Shown: piece after piece, positions 26,593 through 34,620 of the stretch
How the letters are laid out: every line of letters begins with the position of its first letter
How positions within the stretch are numbered: the first letter of the stretch is position 1
NCBI RefSeq assembly: GCF_001050135.1
Contig: NZ_CP012040.1
Span: forward strand, 2,949,001-3,013,000
DNA from: Cyclobacterium amurskyense
GTDB lineage: Bacteria > Bacteroidota > Bacteroidia > Cytophagales > Cyclobacteriaceae
Length of the DNA: 64,000 bases
Reading direction: 5' to 3'
Notes under the pieces: model-generated
The model's input: the letters and a program-made list of their open reading frames with translations, nothing else
Told to the model about the DNA's origin: nothing
The model's database searches: none
Made by a program: the position numbers and the translations under genes

Positions 26593-27066
26593 ATGAAGGA
26601 TTTGGTACAACATTTGGCTGCGATTGAGCTGAATTTACCATCTTACCCCATGGATATAGAACAGGGGGATCAAGGTAAATATTACGTTTTTGACCCAATA
26701 AGGAAAAAGAAACTGCTTTTAACACCTGAAGAATGGGTAAGGCAGCACATCACGCATTACCTTGTCAAGCATTTGAATTATCCGGGAAGTTTGATTTCAT
26801 TGGAAAAGGGATTGAAATACAATGCCCTTCAAAAGCGCTTTGACATATTGGTATTGGACAGGACGGGGGCATCTTTCTTTTTGATTGAATGCAAGGCGCC
26901 TGATGTAAAACTGAACCAAAAAACCATAGAGCAAGTTTGTTTGTATAACAATAAGTTCAACGCCCCTTATTTATGTATAAGCAATGGGCGTCAGCATTTT
27001 TGTTTGCAAAAAGATTTAAAAACAGGTAAGTATTCACAAATTGCTCATTTCCCTATGTTTGAATAA
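26593..27066 (+). CDS. Orphan HSDR_N-type PD-(D/E)XK domain protein
   Basis: About 157 residues matching the type I restriction enzyme R subunit N-terminal domain family (HSDR_N) as a stand-alone protein. The sequence runs YVFDPIRKKKLLLTPEEWVRQHI, then the nuclease core GLKYNALQKRFDILVLD (Asp) followed by FFLIECKAP (Glu-x-Lys). No methylase, specificity or helicase gene is near. The start at ATG 26593 (MKDLVQHL) fits the family; an in-frame TTG at 26560 would add 11 residues. Such orphans are widespread in Bacteroidota with unknown role. Confidence 0.8.
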   Translation: MKDLVQHLAAIELNLPSYPMDIEQGDQGKYYVFDPIRKKKLLLTPEEWVRQHITHYLVKHLNYPGSLISLEKGLKYNALQKRFDILVLDRTGASFFLIECKAPDVKLNQKTIEQVCLYNNKFNAPYLCISNGRQHFCLQKDLKTGKYSQIAHFPMFE

Positions 27067-27107
27067 TTACCAAGATTTTTTAAGTCATTGAAATATGATG
27101 ATAAATG

Positions 27108-27119
27108 TGACGAGAGTCA
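27108..27119 (+). promoter_or_regulatory. Candidate Crp/Fnr operator, TGAC-N4-GTCA
   Basis: A perfect interrupted palindrome TGAC GAGA GTCA lies 50 bp before the regulator's ATG and about where the -33 element of the candidate promoter (below) would be. Position suggests autoregulation; the assignment is inference. Confidence 0.35.
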
Positions 27120-27129
27120 TGTAATTTAC

Positions 27130-27137
27130 TAAATTTG
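27130..27137 (+). promoter_or_regulatory. Candidate -7 box of the Crp/Fnr gene
   Basis: TAAATTTG matches the Bacteroidota TAnnTTTG box exactly, 32 bp before the ATG. The -33 box is not clear because the palindrome at 27108 occupies that place. Confidence 0.4.
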
Positions 27138-27169
27138 TCTAGTTACTTACTTAAAATTGTGGCCACAAT

Positions 27170-27883
27170 ATGATGAATAAAGTAAAGAGTACGCCTTGCG
27201 AATTGTGCATGAGCAGGAAGCTTTCCTTATTTGCAGGACTTGGAGAGGAGCATTTATGCAATGTTTCTGAGGGTAAAAACTTCATATCGCATAAAAAAGG
27301 TCAAATCCTTTATTACGAAAACACTAAACCACTGGGGGTGTTTTGTGTGAACAGTGGTGTAGTTAAAATTTTTAAGACAGCTTCAAATGGTAAAGATCAA
27401 ATCATACGACTTGCCCAAAAAGGTCATTTAGTAGGTTATTCTTCATTGATAGGAGAGGAATCCTATTCTACCACTGCCACCATTGTGGAAGACGCGGGGA
27501 TTTGCTTTGTACCCAAGGAGGTGTTTTTGAAAGTAATGAAGGAAGATAATAATTTTCATCAACGACTTACCCAAGCACTTTGTCATGAAATGGGACTTAT
27601 GGAAAGTCAATTGACAGACGCAACCCAGAAATCGATTAGAGAGCGTTTAGCGCTGACTTTATTGCAATTGGGAGACAGCTATGGAGTTGATGGTGGAGAC
27701 AGACAGAGGCTTGATATCGCGCTTACAAGGGAAGAAATAGCTGGACTTGTGGGAACGGCTACTGAAACCGTAATTAGATTGCTTTCCGAGTTCAAAAAAG
27801 ATAAGCTTATCGATTTACAAGGAAAAAAAATTATTCTCCTGAACAGAAAAGGCTTGGCAAGGCTTTCTGATTTCTACGGATGA
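27170..27883 (+). CDS. Crp/Fnr family transcriptional regulator
   Basis: 237 residues: a cyclic-nucleotide-binding-like beta barrel (about 35-140), a long dimer helix (about 145-165) and a winged HTH containing LTREEIAGLVGTATETVIRLLSEFK (about 183-207). Four cysteines in the N-terminal part (Cys10, Cys13, Cys30, Cys59) include the CxxC pair CELC, reminiscent of Fe-S-bearing FNR, though the spacing differs from E. coli FNR. Oxygen or NO sensing is possible but not shown. No obvious target operon is adjacent. Confidence 0.88.
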   Translation: MMNKVKSTPCELCMSRKLSLFAGLGEEHLCNVSEGKNFISHKKGQILYYENTKPLGVFCVNSGVVKIFKTASNGKDQIIRLAQKGHLVGYSSLIGEESYSTTATIVEDAGICFVPKEVFLKVMKEDNNFHQRLTQALCHEMGLMESQLTDATQKSIRERLALTLLQLGDSYGVDGGDRQRLDIALTREEIAGLVGTATETVIRLLSEFKKDKLIDLQGKKIILLNRKGLARLSDFYG

Positions 27884-28254
27884 TTTTAAACCATAAATAA
27901 TGGTCTACTGAAATGGCATCAAAATCAAACTTTTGGTGGCCAATTTCTGCTTCACTATTACATTACTATGTCCTAATTTTCAAGTTGACTTCCTTTATTT
28001 GGGGGTAATTTTTTAAAGAAATTAGGATCTTTCATCGCCTGTTAAAAAGGGCTTGTTGGAAAATTCGATAAAATTTGACCACGCAATCATAAACTAATCC
28101 CTTCGTTGTTATTTTGTGTGTTTATCTCCTGATCAGTAGTACAATTCGACTACGGTAAAGTGCAATTTGGTAGAACATTGGGTAGGTTTTCTTTGACCTT
28201 TTATCCATTGGGCATAGGTATCCCACGATAAAGATTTTTTGATCGTTTTTCTCT
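27884..28254. other. Intergenic region between Crp/Fnr gene and transposase
   Basis: The 371-bp AT-rich stretch must contain the left end of the insertion sequence. A stretch AAAAAGGGCTTGTTGG (28044-28059) is loosely inverted with CAACAAGAAGCCCT near 29733, but the match is too weak to fix the IS ends. Nothing else is recognised. Confidence 0.45.
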
Positions 28255-29607
28255 TTAGGCTGCCTTCTCTCTGGGTGCAGGCTCCTCCCGGTTTCTTTTC
28301 TTTGCGATTTTTACCGCGTTGGCCGCCATGGTTGCAAAAAGCACCATCAGCTTCTCCCGTTTTTCTCCCCGGACTTTAATTTTTCTAAGCCCGTAATGAT
28401 CTTTGTGGGTTCCGAAAATACCTTCCGTTACCGTTGCCCTTTGCTTTGATATTTCGCTGCTGAGTATTTTTTCAGCTTTGGAGTGGTTTTTAGGACCCTT
28501 TTTGGGGAAGCAGGTGAATATGCTGTTTCTGGTACAGTATCTTCTGTTTTCGTTGGTGGCATATATTCGGTCTGCGCCAAGCTGTGTTGTTCCCTTGAAA
28601 ACTGTTTTGTGTTTCACCACGGAGATTTTCAGCCTTTTACATTCATTGAAGTTTCTGAAACTCATCTTGTCTATAAAAGAGAGCCCGTCGACCTGCAGCA
28701 TGTGTACCTTCATTCCGAACTCCACGGGTTTGTTTTCTTTTCCCCTTACTATAGGCCTGACATAGGGTTTGTGAAGGGAAACGATCCTGTCTTTGAGCTC
28801 AGATGGTTTGTGGGTCAACAAAAATGTCTGCTGTACCAGAATTTTCTTGATGGTTCTCAAACAGGCAAAATCTTCCGGCCTCATACATTCTCCCCTGAAC
28901 ATATCCATTATTTGCTGAAGTTGCTCGATTCCTTTTTCCAACAGGTAGACCAGCGATTTCCTTCTGCGGAGCGTCTCTTTATGGGTATTCCTCCTTTTCC
29001 TGAAATAGACAAGCTGCTTAATCTTCTGTTCCCGGTATTTAGAACGCGGCCTTTTGGTCTTCAGGATCTTGCACAACCTGAAAAGCTGCTTTTCAAACAC
29101 CCATTCACAGCTCTCCCACAAAAGTTTCACATCGGTAGGAAAGCGAATATAGCTCTCGTAGCAGGTGGCATCCATGAGAAGTACATGGGAATTGTTCACA
29201 TCCTTTTTCCAGTGGTTGAGCAGTACTGACTGAACCTGTTCCCATTCACAGTGATCTTCAATATAGGCCCTTATCCCTGTCATAAGGGTATAATCCCTGA
29301 TCTGTTTGTCCTCGGCCAGAAGTTTGCCGCAGAACATCTGCAAACTGTAATCTGTATTGAACCTTTCGATGAGCTGTCTGTCGCTGACATTGAGGTAGGC
29401 CTTGAGGAACATCATGCCAAACATTCCCTTGGCATCAAACCACCTGGGAGCGCCCGGACCTGTATTCTCTGCCGGAAGACATCCTGCGAGCTCATCCCAG
29501 GGGATGGAATCTTTTATCTGGCCAAACAAGGAATTCTTAAAAAAATGATATTTTGGAGAATATCCGTCGAAGTCTTTGAAAATCTGTAGTTGCGCTGTAT
29601 CTTTCAT
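28255..29607 (-). CDS. Transposase, IS1182/IS5-like DDE type
   Basis: A full-length 450-residue transposase. The N-terminal DUF772-like helical region (WDELAGCLPAENTGPGAPRW... VSDRQLIERFNTDYSLQMF) is followed by a split DDE core: LLMDATCYE (first Asp), GADRIYATNENRRYC (second Asp) and TEGIFGTHKDHYGLRKIKVRG (Glu). A basic stretch with RKRRNTHKETLRRRKS lies between. No frameshift or internal stop is present, so it is potentially active. The region is visibly richer in G+C than its surroundings. Antisense open frames across it are shadows. Confidence 0.88.
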   Translation of the reverse strand: MKDTAQLQIFKDFDGYSPKYHFFKNSLFGQIKDSIPWDELAGCLPAENTGPGAPRWFDAKGMFGMMFLKAYLNVSDRQLIERFNTDYSLQMFCGKLLAEDKQIRDYTLMTGIRAYIEDHCEWEQVQSVLLNHWKKDVNNSHVLLMDATCYESYIRFPTDVKLLWESCEWVFEKQLFRLCKILKTKRPRSKYREQKIKQLVYFRKRRNTHKETLRRRKSLVYLLEKGIEQLQQIMDMFRGECMRPEDFACLRTIKKILVQQTFLLTHKPSELKDRIVSLHKPYVRPIVRGKENKPVEFGMKVHMLQVDGLSFIDKMSFRNFNECKRLKISVVKHKTVFKGTTQLGADRIYATNENRRYCTRNSIFTCFPKKGPKNHSKAEKILSSEISKQRATVTEGIFGTHKDHYGLRKIKVRGEKREKLMVLFATMAANAVKIAKKRNREEPAPREKAA

Positions 29608-29642
29608 AGTATTTTATTCTGCAACCTTAAAATACAAAAAAG

Positions 29643-29685
29643 AAAACCCCGAAAAAAGCTTTAAACAGCCAAATTCGGGGTTTTT
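29643..29685. terminator. Hairpin upstream of the transposase gene
   Basis: AAAACCCCGAA (29643-29653) pairs perfectly with TTCGGGGTTTT (29674-29684), ending in TTTTT on the plus strand. It lies 36 bp before the transposase start and would stop or sequester transcripts crossing the IS edge. Confidence 0.65.
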
Positions 29686-29814
29686 GTGTTATATTTTTGT
29701 TATTTATTATACTGGTTATCAAGCAATTAATAAATCAACAAGAAGCCCTAAAAAGCAAATAGACACCTCCAAACCTTTCAATATTTAGTAAAAAGTTTGG
29801 AGATGATGGTGTAT

Positions 29815-30504
29815 TTATTTGGTGAATTCTGTAATAGGTTCAAGTTCTAGTTTTCTGAATTCTACTTTAGCGCCTTCTGCCTGTACAGCTATTTGCCCTT
29901 TACTTGCAGTCGCATTGTAACCTTCATTTACCAGGTCTCCATTTACCCACACTTTCACTTTATCACCTAGGCATTCTATTACCATTCTGTTCCATAATCC
30001 GGGTGGGTTTTCAGAGCCATCCGTAAGGTTTAATATTCTCCTTTTCTTTCCTTCTGTTACTCCCCATTCTTCTTTTGGACCTCTCCTTTCAACCATATTG
30101 TCCACTTCGATGTTTTCCACTATACACCAAAAATCACCAGCGTTTTCATGGTACATTTGGACTTCTATAGATTTGGGAAACATTTTATATAGGGACCTAG
30201 GAGTAGAGGCATGAATTAAGATGCCGCAATTTCCAGTTTCTCCAGGAAAGCGGTACTCTGTGGTAATCCTATAATTTTCATATTCATCATCAGTAATAAG
30301 ATGACCTAGCGGATTACCCATACTTATTAGCATTCCATCCTCGACAATAAAGGAAGGACCTGCATTGGCATTGGTGTCTAGTTCGGGTACATCTACATGC
30401 CAGCCGGATAAGTCTACTCCATTAAAAATGGGTAGGTTTTGTGCCATTGTTGTAGATAGCATAAAGCTACAGGTCAATGCTAATATAAAAATTTTTGGCT
30501 TCAT
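29815..30504 (-). CDS. DUF1080 (3-keto-disaccharide hydrolase-like) secreted protein
   Basis: 229 residues with a signal peptide (cleavage after about TTMAQ). The mature part is one concanavalin-like DUF1080 domain: FNGVDLSGWHVDVPE, the strand YRITTEYRFPGETGNCGILIHA and the late RMVIECLGDKVKVWVNGDLVNEG. The family includes enzymes acting on 3-keto-glycosides, which fits the two upstream oxidoreductase genes. It is the last gene of that apparent operon, followed on the other side by the IS. Confidence 0.88.
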   Translation of the reverse strand: MKPKIFILALTCSFMLSTTMAQNLPIFNGVDLSGWHVDVPELDTNANAGPSFIVEDGMLISMGNPLGHLITDDEYENYRITTEYRFPGETGNCGILIHASTPRSLYKMFPKSIEVQMYHENAGDFWCIVENIEVDNMVERRGPKEEWGVTEGKKRRILNLTDGSENPPGLWNRMVIECLGDKVKVWVNGDLVNEGYNATASKGQIAVQAEGAKVEFRKLELEPITEFTK

Positions 30505-30594
30505 AGTTAGGGCGTTATTGGTTAGGTGTAAAGCAAACAGGGGAGCACCCTTTAAGACGCTCCCCTGTTGGTATAAATAAGTTTTCGAATGCGC

Positions 30595-31311
30595 TTATCC
30601 GATTAGGTTGCCATTGTCATCCCATTGGGCGATGGTTCCTCTTGTGCTTATGTCAAGGTATACGTCTTTGTATTTTGGGTCATTTTCCAAGCCGTGTTTG
30701 GCCAATACTTCTTCAGGAACACCATCCCAAGCATTTGGTCGGTTACCTACATATCCCAGGTCTTTAAAGCCTTCTTCACTGGTGAAAAAGCCTGTAGCAG
30801 TTAGGTTTCTAAGGTCATTGAAGAATTTTACACCACCTTTATTTTCAGGCTTAGCTGTATCAGGATAGGCGATTAGATCGATAACTTGAGTACGCTGATC
30901 TTCAGAAATTTCTAGAAATTTTTTGCTGAACATCTCGTCTGATTTGTAATCTAGCCACAAAAGGCCTCCTCTTAAGGGCGTTTGGTATCTAGGGATGTCT
31001 TTTACCATGAATTCAATAAAATCAGGTACACCGGCATCAGTAGCGCTTCCAGAGGTGTCATCCGCTGGAATGATCATATCCACAAGAATATCTAATTTTT
31101 TCCGCTCATCTTCTGTGAAGAAAGTGGTAGATTTCAAACTTTCGTTATGAATAATCTCTTCAGGTGTACGGCCATAGCTACCAAACTCACCAATTTTAGG
31201 ATTGTGAGGTATTTCTACGGTTTCAGCCTTTTCTGGTCCACATCCTGTAAACAGTATACCTGAAGCCAAGGAGCCGGTAAATAAAAGTTTTAGGTTTTCT
31301 CTTCTGTTCAT
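30595..31311 (-). CDS. Gluconate 2-dehydrogenase subunit 3-like protein
   Basis: 238 residues starting with a twin-arginine-type, lipoprotein-like leader (MNRRENLKLLFTGSLASGILFTGCG), so it is exported folded and perhaps lipid-anchored. The body matches the Gluconate_2-dh3 family: FFTEDERKKLDILVDMIIPADD, GVPDFIEFMVKDIP and the closing GYVGNRPNAWDG. It serves as the small subunit that escorts a GMC flavoprotein. It lies 4 bp after the GMC gene and is followed after 90 bp by DUF1080. Confidence 0.88.
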   Translation of the reverse strand: MNRRENLKLLFTGSLASGILFTGCGPEKAETVEIPHNPKIGEFGSYGRTPEEIIHNESLKSTTFFTEDERKKLDILVDMIIPADDTSGSATDAGVPDFIEFMVKDIPRYQTPLRGGLLWLDYKSDEMFSKKFLEISEDQRTQVIDLIAYPDTAKPENKGGVKFFNDLRNLTATGFFTSEEGFKDLGYVGNRPNAWDGVPEEVLAKHGLENDPKYKDVYLDISTRGTIAQWDDNGNLIG

Positions 31312-31315
31312 TGCT

Positions 31316-33055
31316 TTAGATATTTTTCTTGTTCATTTGATCAATAATGTATTCGGAAGTTCTCCAGGAGTTGGCTAGAATTGTCCAAGTAGGGTTTTTA
31401 TCTGCTTGGGAAACAAAGGCTCCACCGTCTACTACAAATAAGTTTTTGCAGTCATGTGCCTGAGAAAATTTGTTCAATACCGATGTTTTAGGGTCATTTC
31501 CCATACGGGTCGTTCCCACTTCATGAATAATTCTTCCAGGTTTGTGTAGACCATACTGTCTGTCAGCACCGGGCTTTTCGCCAAGGATCACAGCGCCCAT
31601 GCTGGTCAATATTTCCTCGAAAGTTTCATGCATGTGTTTGGCCTGATTCAGTTCCTGATCGCTCCATTTATAATGAAATTTTAGTACAGGAATACCGTAT
31701 TTGTCCACTACCTGCTCATCTATTTCACAATAATTTTCATATCGTGGAATACTTTCCCCTCTTCCTGACATACCTACAGTACTACCGTAAAATCTTCGAA
31801 TGTCTTTTTTCAGGCCTTCACCATATCCACCATTGACTCCAGGTTTTCCAAACTCGTCTTTAACGTATTGTCTCATGGTGTCCATGCCTCCGCCAAATCC
31901 GTAAGCAGGCATTCCCATGCCGCCCCAATATTCTATATGATAACCTCTGGCAAAATCCAGATTTTTTTCATTCAACCACCATGGTGTGTAAACATGCATT
32001 CCACCTACACCGTCCTCGTTGTATCTTTCTCGATCCATCATGTCAGGTAAGATACCCATTCTATCTGCTCCAGTAGAGTCATGTAAGTAATGGCCTACAT
32101 GCCCAGAGCTATTACCAAGTCCATCAGGATGGCTTGAGGATTTTGAGTTCAACATGATACGAGCTGATTCACAAGCAGAAGCACCAAGTACAACCACTCT
32201 TGCTGACAACTTGTATTCTTTCATGTCAAGCTTACTGATATAAGTGACTCCAGTGGCTTCACCCTTATCATTGGTCATCACCTTTCTTACCATAGCCATG
32301 GTGAAAAGATCCACTTGGCCTTTTTTCATTGCTGGTTTTACCAGACAGGTACCTGCGGAAAAATCGGCATAAACCTGACAGGCTCTATTACATTGACTAC
32401 AGAAGAAACAGGTTCCTCGGTCATTGTTTATTGGTCGCGTAAGGATAGAAAGTCTGGAAGGTATTACAGGGATATTGACTTTATCTGCACCTTTTTTAAT
32501 GAATAGCTCATGCAAACGTGGCTTTGGCGGAGGGAGGAAATTCCCGTCCGGTTCATTGTTGATCCCTTCTTTGGAACCAAATACACCGATTAATCGATCG
32601 ACTTTGTCGTAATAAGGGGCAATGTCATCATAGCTGATAGGCCAGTTTTCACCAAGTCCATCGAAATCTTTTCTCTTAAAATCCAAGGGACCAAATCTTA
32701 AAGAGATTCTTCCCCAGTGGTTGGTTCTTCCTCCAAGCATTCTGGATCTAAACCAGTCAAATTCACTTCCTTCACCACGAGTGTAAGGTTCTCCTTCAAT
32801 CTCCCAACCACCAATAGCTGCATCAAAATCTCCAAATGGGCGAACCGTACCGGCACCTCTTCTTGGAGACTCCCAAGGTGGCCTCAATTGGGTTCTATGT
32901 TCCTCTAAAGCGGGGTCAAAATCAGCTCCAGCTTCTACTACTGCCACCTTTAATCCGGCCTCTGCCAAAATTTTGGAGGCCATTCCACCGCCTGCTCCAG
33001 ATCCTACGATGATCACATCATAAGCATCTCCAGCAGTCTGTATTTGAATACTCAT
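31316..33055 (-). CDS. GMC-family FAD oxidoreductase (sugar 3-dehydrogenase-like)
   Basis: 579 residues. The FAD-binding motif GSGAGGG is at 18-24 and the GMC signatures GGRTNHWGRISLRF and the C-terminal HEVGTTRMGNDPKTSVLN and VVDGGAFVSQADKNPTWTI are intact. A cysteine cluster TCFFCSQCNRACQVY near residue 220 is typical of the subgroup partnered with Gluconate_2-dh3 subunits, which oxidises sugars (for example at C3) in the periplasm. It has no signal of its own, so export with the Tat-type partner is inferred. Confidence 0.88.
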   Translation of the reverse strand: MSIQIQTAGDAYDVIIVGSGAGGGMASKILAEAGLKVAVVEAGADFDPALEEHRTQLRPPWESPRRGAGTVRPFGDFDAAIGGWEIEGEPYTRGEGSEFDWFRSRMLGGRTNHWGRISLRFGPLDFKRKDFDGLGENWPISYDDIAPYYDKVDRLIGVFGSKEGINNEPDGNFLPPPKPRLHELFIKKGADKVNIPVIPSRLSILTRPINNDRGTCFFCSQCNRACQVYADFSAGTCLVKPAMKKGQVDLFTMAMVRKVMTNDKGEATGVTYISKLDMKEYKLSARVVVLGASACESARIMLNSKSSSHPDGLGNSSGHVGHYLHDSTGADRMGILPDMMDRERYNEDGVGGMHVYTPWWLNEKNLDFARGYHIEYWGGMGMPAYGFGGGMDTMRQYVKDEFGKPGVNGGYGEGLKKDIRRFYGSTVGMSGRGESIPRYENYCEIDEQVVDKYGIPVLKFHYKWSDQELNQAKHMHETFEEILTSMGAVILGEKPGADRQYGLHKPGRIIHEVGTTRMGNDPKTSVLNKFSQAHDCKNLFVVDGGAFVSQADKNPTWTILANSWRTSEYIIDQMNKKNI

Positions 33056-33160
33056 CCTTTGTTTTTTATTAATTTCTCGGAAAAATTAAGATAATTTTCT
33101 GATAATAAAAAGAAACATTTTGAAAGTACATTACCATAAATGCTTAAAACAGGCTATTTG

Positions 33161-33850
33161 TTATAGCAACGGTCTTAAATGTTTCCAAACAGTTTGTGCT
33201 ACAATTTGTTGTCCTTCGCTTGTGGGGTGGATGCCGTCGGGTAAGTTTAAATCCGGATTTCCCGCAACACCTTCCAAAAGAAAAGGGATGATTCCTATGT
33301 TTTGATTTTCAGCAATCTCAGCATACATCTCTCTAAATTCTTCAGCATATTCCAATCCCATATTTGGGGGGATTTGCATCCCTGCCAGCAGGATCTTGGT
33401 ACTAGGGAATTTCTTTGAGACCGCAGCAATTATGGCATTTAGGTTTTTTCTTGTCTCTTCCAAGGGAATACCTCTTAATCCATCATTTCCACCTAATTCC
33501 AAGATGAAAACTTCAGGTTGGTCTTCAAGGAACCAATCCAGCCTACTGAGGCCACTAGCGGTGGTTTCTCCACTTAAACCTCCATTGATGACCCTATAGT
33601 TTAAGTCAAGGCTGTCTATTTTGTCTTGAATTAGGGAGGGGAAAGAGGCTTCTTCATCCAAACCATAGCCAGCTGTAAGGCTGTTACCATAAAATAGAAT
33701 GTTCTTTTTTTTGCTCTTTTCTGCAGTTTTAACGGTTGTTAATGTAACCTTTTTCTCTGTTTCCTGTTTTTGATTACATGAAACAGTTAAAGTTGAACTT
33801 ACTGCTAGCAACAGAACGGCAGTGAATGCTGTTTTTATTATTCTTAACAT
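33161..33850 (-). CDS. tesA: Arylesterase/lysophospholipase TesA-like lipoprotein
   Basis: About 229 residues beginning MLRIIKTAFTAVLL with a lipoprotein signal (Cys in VSCNQ). SGNH-hydrolase blocks are visible: block I YGNSLTAGYG (GNSL in place of GDSL), block III LGGNDGLRG and block V DGIHPTSEG (Asp-x-x-His). It hydrolyses acyl esters or thioesters in the periplasm. It is divergent from the ybbA-ybbP transporter pair, the same arrangement as in E. coli. Confidence 0.9.
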   Translation of the reverse strand: MLRIIKTAFTAVLLLAVSSTLTVSCNQKQETEKKVTLTTVKTAEKSKKKNILFYGNSLTAGYGLDEEASFPSLIQDKIDSLDLNYRVINGGLSGETTASGLSRLDWFLEDQPEVFILELGGNDGLRGIPLEETRKNLNAIIAAVSKKFPSTKILLAGMQIPPNMGLEYAEEFREMYAEIAENQNIGIIPFLLEGVAGNPDLNLPDGIHPTSEGQQIVAQTVWKHLRPLL

Positions 33851-33942
33851 TTGAAATATTTTTACAGTCAATTATCAAAAATACTAAACTTAATCCACTA
33901 TTGTTTTTGTTCAAAAGGGATAAGTTTTTTTCTTTGAAAGAT

Positions 33943-34620
33943 ATGAACATACTAAGCGTTGAAAATCTGACCAAAACCTACCGAAGTGGAAACAGGGAAC
34001 TTACTGTTTTGGATAAGGTTAATTTTGAGGTCGAACAGGGTAAAACCCTATCTATTGTGGGGCCTTCTGGAAGTGGTAAAACCACTCTGTTGGGCCTTTG
34101 CGCAGGACTGGACGTAGCCAGTTCTGGAAGCGTAAGGATGGATGGGAAACCACTGGAAAACATGAATGAAGACCAAAGGGCTGGGATCAGAAATCAGTTG
34201 GTAGGTTTTATTTTTCAAAATTTTCAACTTTTGCAAACATTAACGGCCTTGGAAAATGTAATGGTTCCACTGGAGTTGAAAAAGCGCAAGGATGCCAAAG
34301 AAAAAGCCAAAGAGCTTTTGGAAAAAGTAGGCTTAGGAGATCGGCTCACGCATTACCCAAACCAATTGTCTGGAGGTGAACAGCAAAGGGTCTCTATAGC
34401 CAGGGCTTTTGCCAATGAACCAAAAATATTATTTGCAGATGAACCAACGGGTAATTTGGATACAGAAACAGGTGAAATGGTAGAAAACCTTATTTTTAAT
34501 CTGAATGAAGAACAAGGGACGACCTTGATTTTGGTTACTCACGACTTGGAACTTGCAGCCCGGACCCACCATTCATTACATATTAAAGGCGGTAAAATAC
34601 AGGAGGCTATCAATGGTTGA
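33943..34620 (+). CDS. ybbA: ABC transporter ATP-binding protein YbbA-like
   Basis: About 225 residues. Walker A GPSGSGKTT, the signature LSGGEQQRVSIARAF, Walker B ILFADEPTGNLD and the switch His in VTHDLEL are all present; the sequence resembles the LolD/MacB-type ATPases. The start at 33943 (MNILSVENL) is chosen because the longer frame would overlap tesA. Eight bases overlap with the permease gene (ATG at 34613, stop at 34620), giving coupling. Confidence 0.93.
   Translation: MNILSVENLTKTYRSGNRELTVLDKVNFEVEQGKTLSIVGPSGSGKTTLLGLCAGLDVASSGSVRMDGKPLENMNEDQRAGIRNQLVGFIFQNFQLLQTLTALENVMVPLELKKRKDAKEKAKELLEKVGLGDRLTHYPNQLSGGEQQRVSIARAFANEPKILFADEPTGNLDTETGEMVENLIFNLNEEQGTTLILVTHDLELAARTHHSLHIKGGKIQEAING

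Larger units (their letters stand above)
28255..29685 (-). mobile_element. Insertion sequence (ends not defined)
   Basis: The minimum extent is the transposase plus the hairpin upstream of it. Terminal inverted repeats and a target duplication could not be established by eye, so the true ends may lie up to about 200 bp further on either side. It separates the DUF1080 gene from the Crp/Fnr region. Confidence 0.65.

Noticed and set aside
28483..29229. 248-codon open frame antisense to the transposase
   Set aside because: It shares the codon periodicity of the transposase, has no family resemblance and lies entirely within the intact transposase gene.
28044..29750. Possible IS terminal inverted repeats near 28044-28059 and 29733-29750
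   Set aside because: Only short blocks match (CAACAAG, CCCT) with gaps, so IS ends could not be fixed.
29766..29802. CTCCAAAC/GTTTGGAG inverted repeat downstream of DUF1080
   Set aside because: A long 20-nt loop and no T run on the minus strand make a terminator unlikely.
33826..33942. 39-residue N-terminal extension of the YbbA-like ATPase
   Set aside because: It overlaps the tesA start on the opposite strand and is not part of the ABC ATPase family, whose members begin at about MNILSVENL.
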